Shown one piece after another: positions 1-6,212 of a stretch of 6,446 nucleotides of DNA; position 1 is the stretch's first letter; the number at the start of each line of letters is the position of its first letter. The notes under the pieces are model-generated. The model saw nothing but the letters and a program-made list of their open reading frames with translations. It had not been told where the DNA came from and did not search any database. Origin of the DNA: Bacteroidales bacterium (GTDB taxonomy: Bacteria > Bacteroidota > Bacteroidia > Bacteroidales > JAOZMU01); contig JAOZMU010000208.1 in the NCBI GenBank assembly GCA_029934165.1, positions 1 through 6,446 of the forward strand. Direction: 5' to 3'. Position numbers and translations under genes: made by a program.

Positions 1-52
1 TCAGGCGTAAGCAAAATTATCAATTATCAATTATTAATTTTCCATTACTAAG
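1..52 (+). repeat. Partial copy 1 of 102-bp tandem AT-rich repeat
   Basis: This is the last 52 bp of a repeat unit cut by the window start. It matches positions 103-154 at 51 of 52 bases; the only difference is position 2 (C) against 104 (T). It starts at the motif AGGCGTAAGC, passes through a 7-bp period (AATTAT plus C or T, about 15-41) and ends CCATTACTAAG. It abuts copy 2 directly, so the two form a tandem array. I see no coding content. Its role is unknown; it behaves like a dispersed intergenic repeat because an inverted copy lies at 5701-6068. Confidence 0.9.
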
Positions 53-154
53 TAAAATGAATTTAATAAAGTAAGCCATTAAAATTCCTAACTAAAACTA
101 AATTAGGCGTAAGCAAAATTATCAATTATCAATTATTAATTTTCCATTACTAAG
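53..154 (+). repeat. Complete copy 2 of the 102-bp repeat; left arm of a long inverted repeat
   Basis: Positions 54-154 are the reverse complement of 5701-6068 once the 259-bp insertion and one 8-bp target duplication there are removed. The match is 96 of 101 bases, with no gaps. The five differences are single substitutions, two of them C/T changes inside the 7-bp AATTAT(C/T) array. The unit runs from AAAATGAATTTAATAAAG to CCATTACTAAG. Just downstream (153-170) is a small dyad around CTTATAAG flanked by AGAG and CTCT. No open frame or RNA gene is recognised here. Confidence 0.92.
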
Positions 155-189
155 AGTACTTATAAGCTCTAATAACAAAAATTTTTCTT

Positions 190-351
190 TTGGCGGCTTA
201 TGGGCTTTCCGCTTGTAGTTGCCTCGCACCTTTTGTTTTTGGCAATACGTTTGGCGGAGCTTCCTATCGGTCGCTCACCAAACGCAGCCAAAAATCAAAA
301 GCCGACTTCGGCAAGCTACCGCTGCAATCCCTGCCGCAACAGCTTCGTAGC
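190..351. other. GC-rich, highly palindromic element (candidate structured RNA or extragenic palindromic repeat)
   Basis: By hand count, 86 of 160 bases (191-350) are G or C, against 22% for 101-180 and 27% for 361-420. Most of the segment can pair with itself. The inner arm has 230-235 with 296-301 (CTTTTG/CAAAAG), 236-243 with 287-294 (TTTTTGGC/GCCAAAAA), 248-254 with 278-284 (CGTTTGG/CCAAACG) and 257-260 with 273-276 (GAGC/GCTC). The outer arm has 215-223 with 310-319 (one bulge), 202-204 with 329-331 and 193-197 with 333-337. GCTAC at 315-319 can alternatively pair with GTAGC at 347-351. A separate dyad, GTTTTG-A-CAAAAC, follows at 356-368. It lies 64-225 bp before the lipoprotein start, so it could sit in that gene's leader. 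Open frames cross it in the forward direction, but they look like accidents of high G+C. I recall similar 'GGGCTTTCCGC ... CAATCCCTGCCGC' stretches between Bacteroidetes genes, but could not check. Confidence 0.75.
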
Positions 352-414
352 AAGGGTTTTGACAAAACGAAAAAACAAAGAAACAACCCTGATTTTCTTA
401 GAAACACTAAAATA

Positions 415-1230
415 ATGAATAAACTTAACTATCTGTTACTCATAGTTATTACATGTGTATTATCTTTCGTTAGATGTACAAATAATTCGGCACCGCCAGC
501 TTTTCAGACACAAAACCCTGATAGTATAAAAATAACGCAAAAAGAAAACGAAAGTTTAGGAAATTTGTTTGACATTGTAGATTCAGCTCGTTTGGTGCGT
601 TTTGAGTACGAAATAGACCGGATAGAACAACGGTATAAATTTGAAAAACCAGCAAAAAACGCAATTCTATTTGTAGGTAGCTCCAGTATTCGGAAGTGGA
701 AAACGTTAGAAAAAGATATGAAACCTTTGCATGTAATAAACCACGGTTTTGGCGGCTCAACAATACCAGAACTGCTGTTTTATGCCGATAGGATTATTTT
801 TCCGCATAAACCAAAAACAATTGTTTTCTATGCTGGAGATAACGACCTTGGGCACAAAAACGCACACCCAAAAATGTCGTTGCGGCTTTTTAAATTATTC
901 GCACAAACAGTTTCAGAGCGATTACCAAAAACAAATATTTACTTTTTATCCATCAAACCCTCTCCGCGCCGAAAAGATTTTTGGGATAGTATGAACAATG
1001 GAAACCGTCTGATTAAAAAGTATATAGATAAGCAGAATAATATTTTTTATATAGATGTTAGCAGCAAAATGTTCGATGAAAATCAAAGAATGATTAGTAG
1101 GCTATATTTAAAGGATAGCTTGCATTTAAGCAGTCTGGGTTATGAGCTTTGGACTTCCATAATTAAACCTGTTCTTGAGCGACAAGAAAAGGTCGATGTT
1201 TTTTTTAATCGCCTGATTGTTAAAGATTAA
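415..1230 (+). CDS. SGNH/GDSL-family esterase-like lipoprotein
   Basis: A 271-residue exported hydrolase of the GDSL-like lipase/acylhydrolase superfamily (Lipase_GDSL_2 type). Enzymes of this fold cleave ester bonds, often acetyl or acyl groups on sugars or lipids; the substrate here is unknown. A hydrophobic signal segment (about residues 4-19) ends at C21 in the context FVRC, a poor but possible lipobox, so the protein is probably membrane-anchored and faces the periplasm or outer surface. Block I is FVGSSSIRKW (G88-S89-S90, catalytic serine most likely S90). Block II is INHGFGGS (108-115). Block III is AGDNDL with N143. SIKPSPRR (179-186) is a family signature. Block V is DSLHLS, with D234 and H237 completing the triad. 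The ATG at 415 is chosen because the signal peptide starts there; an in-frame TTG at 190 would prepend 75 residues encoded by the palindromic element. The acetyltransferase gene follows after 10 bp, suggesting one transcript. Fold assignment is strong; substrate is not assignable. Confidence 0.9.
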   Translation: MNKLNYLLLIVITCVLSFVRCTNNSAPPAFQTQNPDSIKITQKENESLGNLFDIVDSARLVRFEYEIDRIEQRYKFEKPAKNAILFVGSSSIRKWKTLEKDMKPLHVINHGFGGSTIPELLFYADRIIFPHKPKTIVFYAGDNDLGHKNAHPKMSLRLFKLFAQTVSERLPKTNIYFLSIKPSPRRKDFWDSMNNGNRLIKKYIDKQNNIFYIDVSSKMFDENQRMISRLYLKDSLHLSSLGYELWTSIIKPVLERQEKVDVFFNRLIVKD

Positions 1231-1240
1231 TCTGCTGAAA

Positions 1241-1789
1241 ATGAAGATAAGACCAAATATTTTGTTGCGAAATTTAAATCCAACCGATGTAGAATTGGTT
1301 TACGGGTTGTTTTCTGATAAAAAAACAATTCAATATACCGATTATAGACCACATATTTCAATTTCGGAATCAAAAAAATTTATCCAACAAAGAATAAATG
1401 AGGCGAATAAAAAAACTGCATTTTTATGGGGAATATTCTCGGAAAATAATGCGGAACTAATTGGTATTGTACGACTTTATCACATTGATTATTATCATAA
1501 ATTTGCTGCTACTGGAGGATTAATAAAATCTAACCATAGAAGGCAAGGAATAATTACGGCTGCTTATAAATTTGTATTAAAGTTTGTATTCAACGAATTG
1601 TTGCTTCATCGGCTTGAGGCTCAGGTGTTTACAAAAAACATAGCTTCTTGCCGCCTTTTAGAGAAACTTGGGTTTCGGCAAGAAGCTATGTTGCGCGAGA
1701 ACTTCCTGATAAACAATAAATTCGAAAGCTCGTTTATGTATTCAATTTTGGAAGAAGAATATATTAGAAATGAGTCTATTCACCCATAA
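1241..1789 (+). CDS. GNAT-family N-acetyltransferase (RimJ/RimL-like)
   Basis: A 182-residue cytoplasmic acetyltransferase that should move an acetyl group from acetyl-CoA to an amine; the acceptor cannot be told from sequence. It begins with the typical RimJ/L-type N-terminus (LLRNLNPTDVELVYGLF, residues 8-24). The acetyl-CoA pyrophosphate-binding turn is R100-R101-Q102-G103-I104-I105, where the last position is usually G or A. Motif B is N133-IASCRLLEKLGF, also typical. Length fits a single GNAT domain. The ATG at 1241 is preferred over an in-frame TTG at 1217, which lies inside the preceding gene. The gap to the hydrolase stop is 10 bp (TCTGCTGAAA), with no strong Shine-Dalgarno sequence, so co-transcription and perhaps translational coupling are likely. 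The last 14 bp overlap the end of the convergent reverse gene. Codons for residues 133-138 and 146-151 form a perfect 17-bp inverted repeat. Family call is firm; role (protein, antibiotic or small-molecule acetylation) is open. Confidence 0.9.
   Translation: MKIRPNILLRNLNPTDVELVYGLFSDKKTIQYTDYRPHISISESKKFIQQRINEANKKTAFLWGIFSENNAELIGIVRLYHIDYYHKFAATGGLIKSNHRRQGIITAAYKFVLKFVFNELLLHRLEAQVFTKNIASCRLLEKLGFRQEAMLRENFLINNKFESSFMYSILEEEYIRNESIHP
1637..1692. repeat. Perfect 17-bp inverted repeat inside the acetyltransferase gene
   Basis: AACATAGCTTCTTGCCG at 1637-1653 is exactly repeated in inverse at 1676-1692 (CGGCAAGAAGCTATGTT), separated by 22 nt. RNA from either strand can form a 17-bp hairpin. 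The left arm encodes residues NIASC(R) of GNAT motif B and the right arm encodes RQEAM(L). No T-run follows, so it is not a classical intrinsic terminator. It lies about 100 bp before the stop codon and the convergent overlap with the next gene. Confidence 0.95.
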
Positions 1790-3701
1790 GTTTCATTCGA
1801 TACATTGTTGCCGTTTTTTCGTACTGCTGGCTTAATACACTTAAATTGAAATGTTTAGCAATAATAAATGCTTGATTTATTATTGCAATTTCGCGTTGGA
1901 CTATGTACTTTTCCTCGGCGGTGGTAATGTGAGCAAATTTATCCAACTTTTTAGTACTCTCGCCAACAACTAACTCGAACATACGAACTCCATTTTTGTT
2001 ATCTTTTGCCGTTAAATATGCTTCACCAATTAATAACCCGTAATAACTATATGGCACTAAGTCATGCGGTATTTTGCTATCAATCAATCCTAAGGCGGTT
2101 ATAGCATCTTGGTTTTTTCCTTCATTAGCAAAGGTTTTGGCAAGTTGAGCAAACATACTGCGATAATTCATAGCAAAGCGTTCTAACGATTTTCTGTCCT
2201 TTAATTTTTTGCTATCAAAACCATCGTAAACAAATTCTTTTGTGAGTATTCTGTTCATTTCTTGCGTGTTAACTCTACCTCGGAAAGCATCATCAGTAGT
2301 TTTCTCGATTGGCATCAGCCGAAGCGCAAATCCATCTGTTTGTAGATAGTTTTCTAATCCAAGCATATCCGTAGCCGCTAATGTTACAGCAAAATATATC
2401 GGTCGAACACCAAACAAATTATTGATAGCATCAAGCATAATTAAGTGATTTTTAAATATATAACTTCGGTTAAATTTCCACGAAATTTGCTCCACAACAT
2501 CGGATATTGAATTTGCTCCAAGCTGGTTATTCTCTTCAAAAAGTTTCGGGTCAACATCAATGATAAAGTTTTTTGCTTGGATAAAATCATAAAACTGACC
2601 ATCACTACCTTGCATTTGATTTGCAGTATCGTTTCTAACTAATTGAGTGAGTATATTTTGCAAAGCAATATCCTCTTCTCCTTGCGTATTATAAACAACG
2701 TCCAAATTTTGGTATTTTTGTTCATTTATTGATAGTTTAAGTCCTTCCGAGTTCAATGTTTTTTTCTGATACCTTCTCCGATACTCATCTAAAAGAAGCA
2801 TACTAACATTCACTATCAGTACATCTTGGCGAATTTTCTTTTTTTTCTGTACATACAAAAGTGGATATGTGTCGTTATCTCCCGAAACAAAAATAACGGC
2901 ATTAGGCGCACACGAATTTAAGTAGTTTTTGGCAGTACTAACTATAAACTTATCATACAGATTGTTTGGTAAATTATTCTCGGAGTTTTCGTAAGTTCGT
3001 AAATCCAAAAACTGCGACATATACTCGTTAGCAAGTTTAGTGCTAATATTTCCTACAAGAACTTCATATTCTGGGTTTTGAGATGCAAGTTTTTCATAGA
3101 TTTTGATGCTCTTTTGGCTGTATTTTTTGAACTCTTTTATATTTGGCTCAACAGGTTCAATTTGATGCTCGTTTTTTGCATTTAATTTATTTGCTGCCAA
3201 ACTAGAATATGCTCTACCTAAGCTATATAAATCGTCATCGAACAGCGTTTTCTCTTTTTCCAATCTCGCAATTACGTCTTGCTCCCAACCAAAATAACCA
3301 TAATATATGTTGATTTTATATTGTCGAATTTTACTTGGATGGTTGTATTTTTCAATTTGAGTTTTATTATTCATAACGTCTGCAACCTTCGGAAATTTAG
3401 TAGCGACATATTTCTTTCGGCTCAAAGACCAAATCGTATCCGTAAATAATTCCTCGTGCGTTAGATAATTGTAAGTTCCAACTAACCAACCGTTTGGTTT
3501 TCTTGCAAATAATATTTCGGTATTTTCTTGTAGAGCCTTAACCGAGTAGGCAGTGAAAAATTCATGTACAACTTCCCTGTATTTCGGAAATTCCGCCACA
3601 ATGCTATTCGAGGTTTTTGTCTTGTTTGAATCTTGCTTATTGTTAGAGGTAGAACAAGCCACAAGCAGAAGAAAAATTAGTAAAAAAATTTTGTTTCTCA
3701 T
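1776..3701 (-). CDS. Lipoprotein resembling the periplasmic C-terminal part of DUF2723/GT117 proteins
   Basis: A 641-residue protein beginning MRNKIFLLIFLLLVAC: a lipoprotein signal peptide with a good lipobox (L13-V14-A15-C16), followed by a polar S/T/N/K linker. No other hydrophobic span looks like a membrane segment. From about residue 265 it resembles the soluble tail I remember from Bacteroidetes DUF2723 (GT117, TMEM260-like) proteins: NAVIFVSGDNDTYPLLYVQ (267-285), R291-QDVLIVNVSMLL, SYIFKNHLIMLDAINN (413-428), GVRPIYFAVT (431-440) and TDGFALRLMPI (455-465). Those proteins normally carry many N-terminal membrane helices bearing the glycosyltransferase; here that part is absent. Helical repeat-like regions (about 140-235 and 505-635) may be TPR-like and suit protein binding. 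The ATG at 3701 is fixed by the signal peptide. The gap to the upstream same-strand gene is 135 bp with no clear promoter or terminator, so operon status is uncertain. Its 3' end overlaps the acetyltransferase gene by 14 bp. Function is unknown; a cell-envelope role is inferred from location only. Confidence 0.8.
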   Translation of the reverse strand: MRNKIFLLIFLLLVACSTSNNKQDSNKTKTSNSIVAEFPKYREVVHEFFTAYSVKALQENTEILFARKPNGWLVGTYNYLTHEELFTDTIWSLSRKKYVATKFPKVADVMNNKTQIEKYNHPSKIRQYKINIYYGYFGWEQDVIARLEKEKTLFDDDLYSLGRAYSSLAANKLNAKNEHQIEPVEPNIKEFKKYSQKSIKIYEKLASQNPEYEVLVGNISTKLANEYMSQFLDLRTYENSENNLPNNLYDKFIVSTAKNYLNSCAPNAVIFVSGDNDTYPLLYVQKKKKIRQDVLIVNVSMLLLDEYRRRYQKKTLNSEGLKLSINEQKYQNLDVVYNTQGEEDIALQNILTQLVRNDTANQMQGSDGQFYDFIQAKNFIIDVDPKLFEENNQLGANSISDVVEQISWKFNRSYIFKNHLIMLDAINNLFGVRPIYFAVTLAATDMLGLENYLQTDGFALRLMPIEKTTDDAFRGRVNTQEMNRILTKEFVYDGFDSKKLKDRKSLERFAMNYRSMFAQLAKTFANEGKNQDAITALGLIDSKIPHDLVPYSYYGLLIGEAYLTAKDNKNGVRMFELVVGESTKKLDKFAHITTAEEKYIVQREIAIINQAFIIAKHFNLSVLSQQYEKTATMYRMKLMGE

Positions 3702-3836
3702 TTGTTAATTTTTAGGTAAAGTACTATATTATTGCATTATATGAACCTCACTGGTCTGGTGTTTATTGGAAAATAACTGGAATAAAGTGAAAACTGAAAA
3801 ATTTATGTCGCAATTTATTGATATTTAGTACATTGC

Positions 3837-5564
3837 CTATAAAATTTCCATTAAAAAATCCTTATTTCCACGAAAACAAACTGCAATTCCACGCCAATTT
3901 TTGTATTTGCCAGTTTTGTATTTTTGCAACTGCGTTTTTGCTTCTTCAAACTTTTTTTGGAGAGCTTCGTTGGTGGCAGATTTCGGAACTTGTTTAAGCT
4001 CAAACAAATCTGTCATTGGTCGCGGCGAAATTGAGTGCGGATATGTTTTTAGCATTAAATCTGCACAGCCTTGTGGTAAATTATACTCAGGAAGAACCTG
4101 ATATATATCCTTTTGAGTGTTATTTTCCAGAACACTAAAAAGTATTCCGTGATAAAAACTTTCGTTTGCGTTTGCAAAAAATTGTCCCGGAAATTTTTGT
4201 ATAACATCGCGAAAAAAGCCGTCAATCAACGCATTGGCATTGCCTTTGTGCTTGTATTGCACAATCCATTTTGACACAGCTTTATTATTGTATTCAAAAT
4301 TTTGCAGTTCGTTGAAATAATCCAAAGCAAATGTATAAGTTACAGCATTGGGTATTTTTAAGGTATTAAACTCATGACTATAAGTTAAAATTCCAATATA
4401 AAATAGCCCTTCGACAATATATTTACCGTACTTAAAATCTTTCATATCGAAAGAAATTTGAAGGTCGCTAGTTGTGATAATTTGCTTGTGTTCAGAAATA
4501 TCCGTAATTACTTCTTTTGCACCTTCGCTGTTTTGCCCAAAAATAAACGCAATCTGGTCATAATTCATACGTAAATTTCTGTCGGCAAGATGCGTTGGAA
4601 ATTCGTTATTATTAATCAAATGCTCCAAAAAATAAAGGGTCATCATTGGATTGTAAACTTCTTCAGCTTTGCGTAAAAAACGGTAGCCGTTATAGTATTT
4701 TTTTATGGTATCTTTTACTGTTTGTTTATCAATAGTAATTTCATAGTCATTGTAAATCAGGTCAATAAACTCGTTAAATTCCGTTTGAGTGATGCCGAGC
4801 ATATTTACAAACTGTGGCTTAAAATTTATCCAACTAGCTATGTTATAGCCGCTTGTCATGTCGGCAATGGTAATTGGCAAAATTCCAGTAATATAAATTT
4901 GTTCGATAGCATTTTGCGATTCTGTTTTTAGCATCTCGAAAAAATTTCGGAAAAAACCGTCTTTGCCCAAAATTTTCAAATACATATTATCCGATGCGTC
5001 AGAATGACGGTAATGAATTGCTAATGCGTTTGTTAGCGAGTCGTATTCGTCGATAGCAATGTAGGTTTTATACCCAAAACCTTTTGCCAGCGTAATTAAA
5101 TTTTGCACTGCTTTTACACCTTCGGTCTCAAATCTTTTCAGGGTAAAATCTATTCGTTCTTGCGTGAGTTTGAGTTCATTGGAGTAATGTTTCATAAATT
5201 TTTCGCAAGCCAATAATAATGTGCTATCAAACTTCGATTTTAACTCCTGCTCACTCATATCGGCATAAATATCCATACCAGAAAAAGTGAAAGACATGAA
5301 AAAGAAGTTGTTATGCTTTTTTGTTGGTTTTTTGCCGATGTAAAGATTTCCAAAAATTTCCTTAAAGCGATCTTTAAGTTTTATGTCGTAATAGCAGCGT
5401 AACATTTCTGTAAACAGAGACTTACCAAACCTGTGTGGACGCAGAAAAATTGGGAATTTTATTCGCTCCAGCTTTTCTATGTACATTGTTTTATCAACAT
5501 AATAATAATTCTGTGTTACTATTTCCTCAAAATCAGGATTTCCATAAGGAATTGACTTTTTCAT
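3837..5564 (-). CDS. AAA-ATPase_like / PD-(D/E)XK nuclease-like (DUF1703) protein
   Basis: A 575-residue cytoplasmic protein of a family present in many copies in Bacteroidetes: an N-terminal AAA-ATPase_like domain (PF09820 type) and a C-terminal DUF1703 domain (PF08011 type). The start matches the family: MKKSIPYGNPDFEEI followed by YYVDKTMYIEKL (21-32). The P-loop is R42-PHRFGKS (usual form RPRRFGKS, so H44 replaces R), with K48-S49 for nucleotide binding. Walker B is TYIAIDEYD (167-175; D172, E173). YITGILPITI (224-233) fits a sensor-1 strand. YYNGYRF (290-296) is a family hallmark. The nuclease-like core shows E468 in ESFYHGIL, D502 in ADLML and E522-x-K524 in FELKQV, then QLQKY, so active-site residues look intact. 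The start at 5564 is chosen over an in-frame ATG at 5630 because the -7 promoter box (5581-5588) would lie inside the longer version. Biochemical function of the family is not established; mobile-element or defence roles are speculation. Confidence 0.9.
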   Translation of the reverse strand: MKKSIPYGNPDFEEIVTQNYYYVDKTMYIEKLERIKFPIFLRPHRFGKSLFTEMLRCYYDIKLKDRFKEIFGNLYIGKKPTKKHNNFFFMSFTFSGMDIYADMSEQELKSKFDSTLLLACEKFMKHYSNELKLTQERIDFTLKRFETEGVKAVQNLITLAKGFGYKTYIAIDEYDSLTNALAIHYRHSDASDNMYLKILGKDGFFRNFFEMLKTESQNAIEQIYITGILPITIADMTSGYNIASWINFKPQFVNMLGITQTEFNEFIDLIYNDYEITIDKQTVKDTIKKYYNGYRFLRKAEEVYNPMMTLYFLEHLINNNEFPTHLADRNLRMNYDQIAFIFGQNSEGAKEVITDISEHKQIITTSDLQISFDMKDFKYGKYIVEGLFYIGILTYSHEFNTLKIPNAVTYTFALDYFNELQNFEYNNKAVSKWIVQYKHKGNANALIDGFFRDVIQKFPGQFFANANESFYHGILFSVLENNTQKDIYQVLPEYNLPQGCADLMLKTYPHSISPRPMTDLFELKQVPKSATNEALQKKFEEAKTQLQKYKTGKYKNWRGIAVCFRGNKDFLMEIL

Positions 5565-5580
5565 CACGTTATCTTTTTTA

Positions 5581-5588
5581 CAAAGATA
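5581..5588 (-). promoter_or_regulatory. Bacteroidetes-type -7 promoter box for the AAA-ATPase/nuclease gene
   Basis: The reverse strand reads TATCTTTG, an exact match to the Bacteroidetes consensus TAnnTTTG, with its 3' end 16 nt before the ATG at 5564. Transcription would start about 10-12 nt before that ATG, giving a very short leader. At the expected 19-21 nt upstream there is no clear TTTG -33 box, only T-rich sequence (CTGTTTTC), so the upstream half is weak. The box also decides the start codon: the upstream ATG at 5630 would not be on this transcript. Confidence 0.65.
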
Positions 5589-5641
5589 CAAAATGTTCCC
5601 GAAAACAGTTTGATACCAGAATAAAAACACACAATATGGTT

Positions 5642-5677
5642 TTTCATTTTATAAATGAAATATGACATTTATTGTCA
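5642..5677. promoter_or_regulatory. Two adjacent small dyads upstream of the promoter (possible operator)
   Basis: TTTCATTT-TAT-AAATGAAA (5642-5660) is a perfect 8-bp inverted repeat with a 3-nt centre. TGACA-TTTAT-TGTCA (5663-5677) is a perfect 5-bp inverted repeat with a 5-nt centre. They lie about 54-96 bp upstream of the -7 box of the reverse gene. They could bind a dimeric regulator or act as weak hairpins; AT-rich DNA yields such dyads by chance, so confidence is low. Confidence 0.3.
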
Positions 5678-5719
5678 AAAGATAAAAATCTCAACAACAC
5701 CTTAGTAATGGAAAATTAA

Positions 5720-5727
5720 TAATTAAT
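5720..5727. repeat. Left 8-bp target-site duplication (TAATTAAT)
   Basis: TAATTAAT immediately before the element's left end is repeated immediately after its right end. The site lies in a TAATTAA-rich array, so the exact length could be ambiguous. An 8-bp duplication is the length that restores the repeat to the 101 bp seen at 54-154. Confidence 0.8.
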
Positions 5728-5986
5728 GGTTCTATGGTAGAACGTTGTTGGTTAATAAATTTTCTGTTTGGTTCAATATTTGTTATGCTGCTATATTTCT
5801 TATAACAAGGCGATTACATAAATATTTTTTATGTAAATTTCTGAGGAATAATTTTTATTACAGAATTTCTATATATTGCAAATCATTTCAAAATTGTTAA
5901 GATGTACATTATCAGTACTTACGCAATAATCTAAAGTCCTATGCCAAAATTGAAATTCAATACCAACAATATTCTTCCATAGAGCC
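5728..5986. mobile_element. 259-bp MITE-like element with 24-bp imperfect terminal inverted repeats
   Basis: The left end (5728-5751) begins GGTTCTATGGTAGAA and the right end (5963-5986), read in reverse, begins GGCTCTATGGAAGAA; both end TTGTTGG. They match at 20 of 24 bases. An 8-bp direct repeat flanks the element. The interior has no open frame of useful length, so it cannot encode a transposase. It does hold a 9-bp hairpin TTACATAAA-TATTT-TTTATGTAA (5814-5836). GG-starting ends of this length with AT-rich 8-bp duplications are what I know of the ISL3 family, so mobilisation by an ISL3-type transposase is a reasonable inference, not shown here. It could also be an internally deleted IS. 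The four end mismatches suggest it is not very recent. Confidence 0.85.
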
Positions 5987-5994
5987 TAATTAAT
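5987..5994. repeat. Right 8-bp target-site duplication (TAATTAAT)
   Basis: Partner of the identical 8-mer at 5720-5727, directly after the right terminal GCC of the element. Beyond it the inverted 101-bp repeat resumes (AATAATTTTGCTTACGCC). Confidence 0.8.
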
Positions 5995-6212
5995 AATTAA
6001 TAATTTTGCTTACGCCTGATTTAGGTTTAGTTAGGAATTTTAAGGGCTTACTTTATTAAATTCATTTTTCTTAATAGATTTTTATGATATGTGGTTTTTT
6101 GTTTATTTGTGTAAAATACAGATACTTATACATGGTTATTAATTTGTTCAAAAATCTCCAGTTCAGGTTGCCTTTACGCCCTAATTTAAACAGCCAAAAA
6201 TTTCGTAAAAAA

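Larger units (their letters stand above)
5701..6068 (-). repeat. Inverted third copy of the 101-bp repeat, split by a 259-bp insertion
   Basis: Positions 5701-5727 and 5995-6068, plus the target site, form the reverse complement of 54-154. The outer piece begins CTTAGTAATGGAAAATTAAT and the inner piece carries TTTTGCTTACGCCTGATTTAGG. Between them sit the element at 5728-5986 and a second copy of the 8-bp target. Deleting the element plus one target copy leaves exactly 101 bp, matching the left copy at 96 of 101 bases without gaps. The C of 'CCTGA' here matches copy 1 (TCAGG) rather than copy 2 (TTAGG). Confidence 0.92.

Noticed and set aside
1..154. CRISPR array
   Set aside because: The repeats are contiguous 102-bp units without unique spacers, and no cas genes are present.
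190..414. In-frame TTG start extending the SGNH lipoprotein by 75 residues
   Set aside because: The added sequence is encoded by the GC-rich palindromic element, and the ATG at 415 begins a proper signal peptide.
200..415. Forward 71-codon open frame starting MGFPLVVAS
   Set aside because: It lies across the palindromic element in another frame; long open frames there reflect high G+C and few stops. No recognised domain.
1217..1240. TTG start for the acetyltransferase, 8 codons upstream
   Set aside because: It overlaps the previous gene, and the ATG at 1241 gives the usual GNAT N-terminus.
829..2880. Shared GDND motif in the SGNH hydrolase (141-144) and the GT117-like lipoprotein (274-277)
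   Set aside because: In the hydrolase it is block III of the SGNH fold; in the other protein it lies in an unrelated context (GDNDTYPLLY). Short coincidence.
4722..4931. Forward open frames inside the reverse AAA-ATPase/nuclease gene (also near 3901 and 5435)
   Set aside because: They are antisense to a well-supported coding sequence and show no domain signal.
5565..5630. Upstream ATG adding 22 residues to the AAA-ATPase/nuclease protein
   Set aside because: The -7 promoter box lies inside the added stretch, and family members begin close to MKKxPxGxxDFE.
155..5700. Composite transposon bounded by the 101-bp inverted repeats
   Set aside because: No transposase in the block, no target duplication visible at the outer edges, and the left side is a tandem array, which fits a dispersed repeat better.
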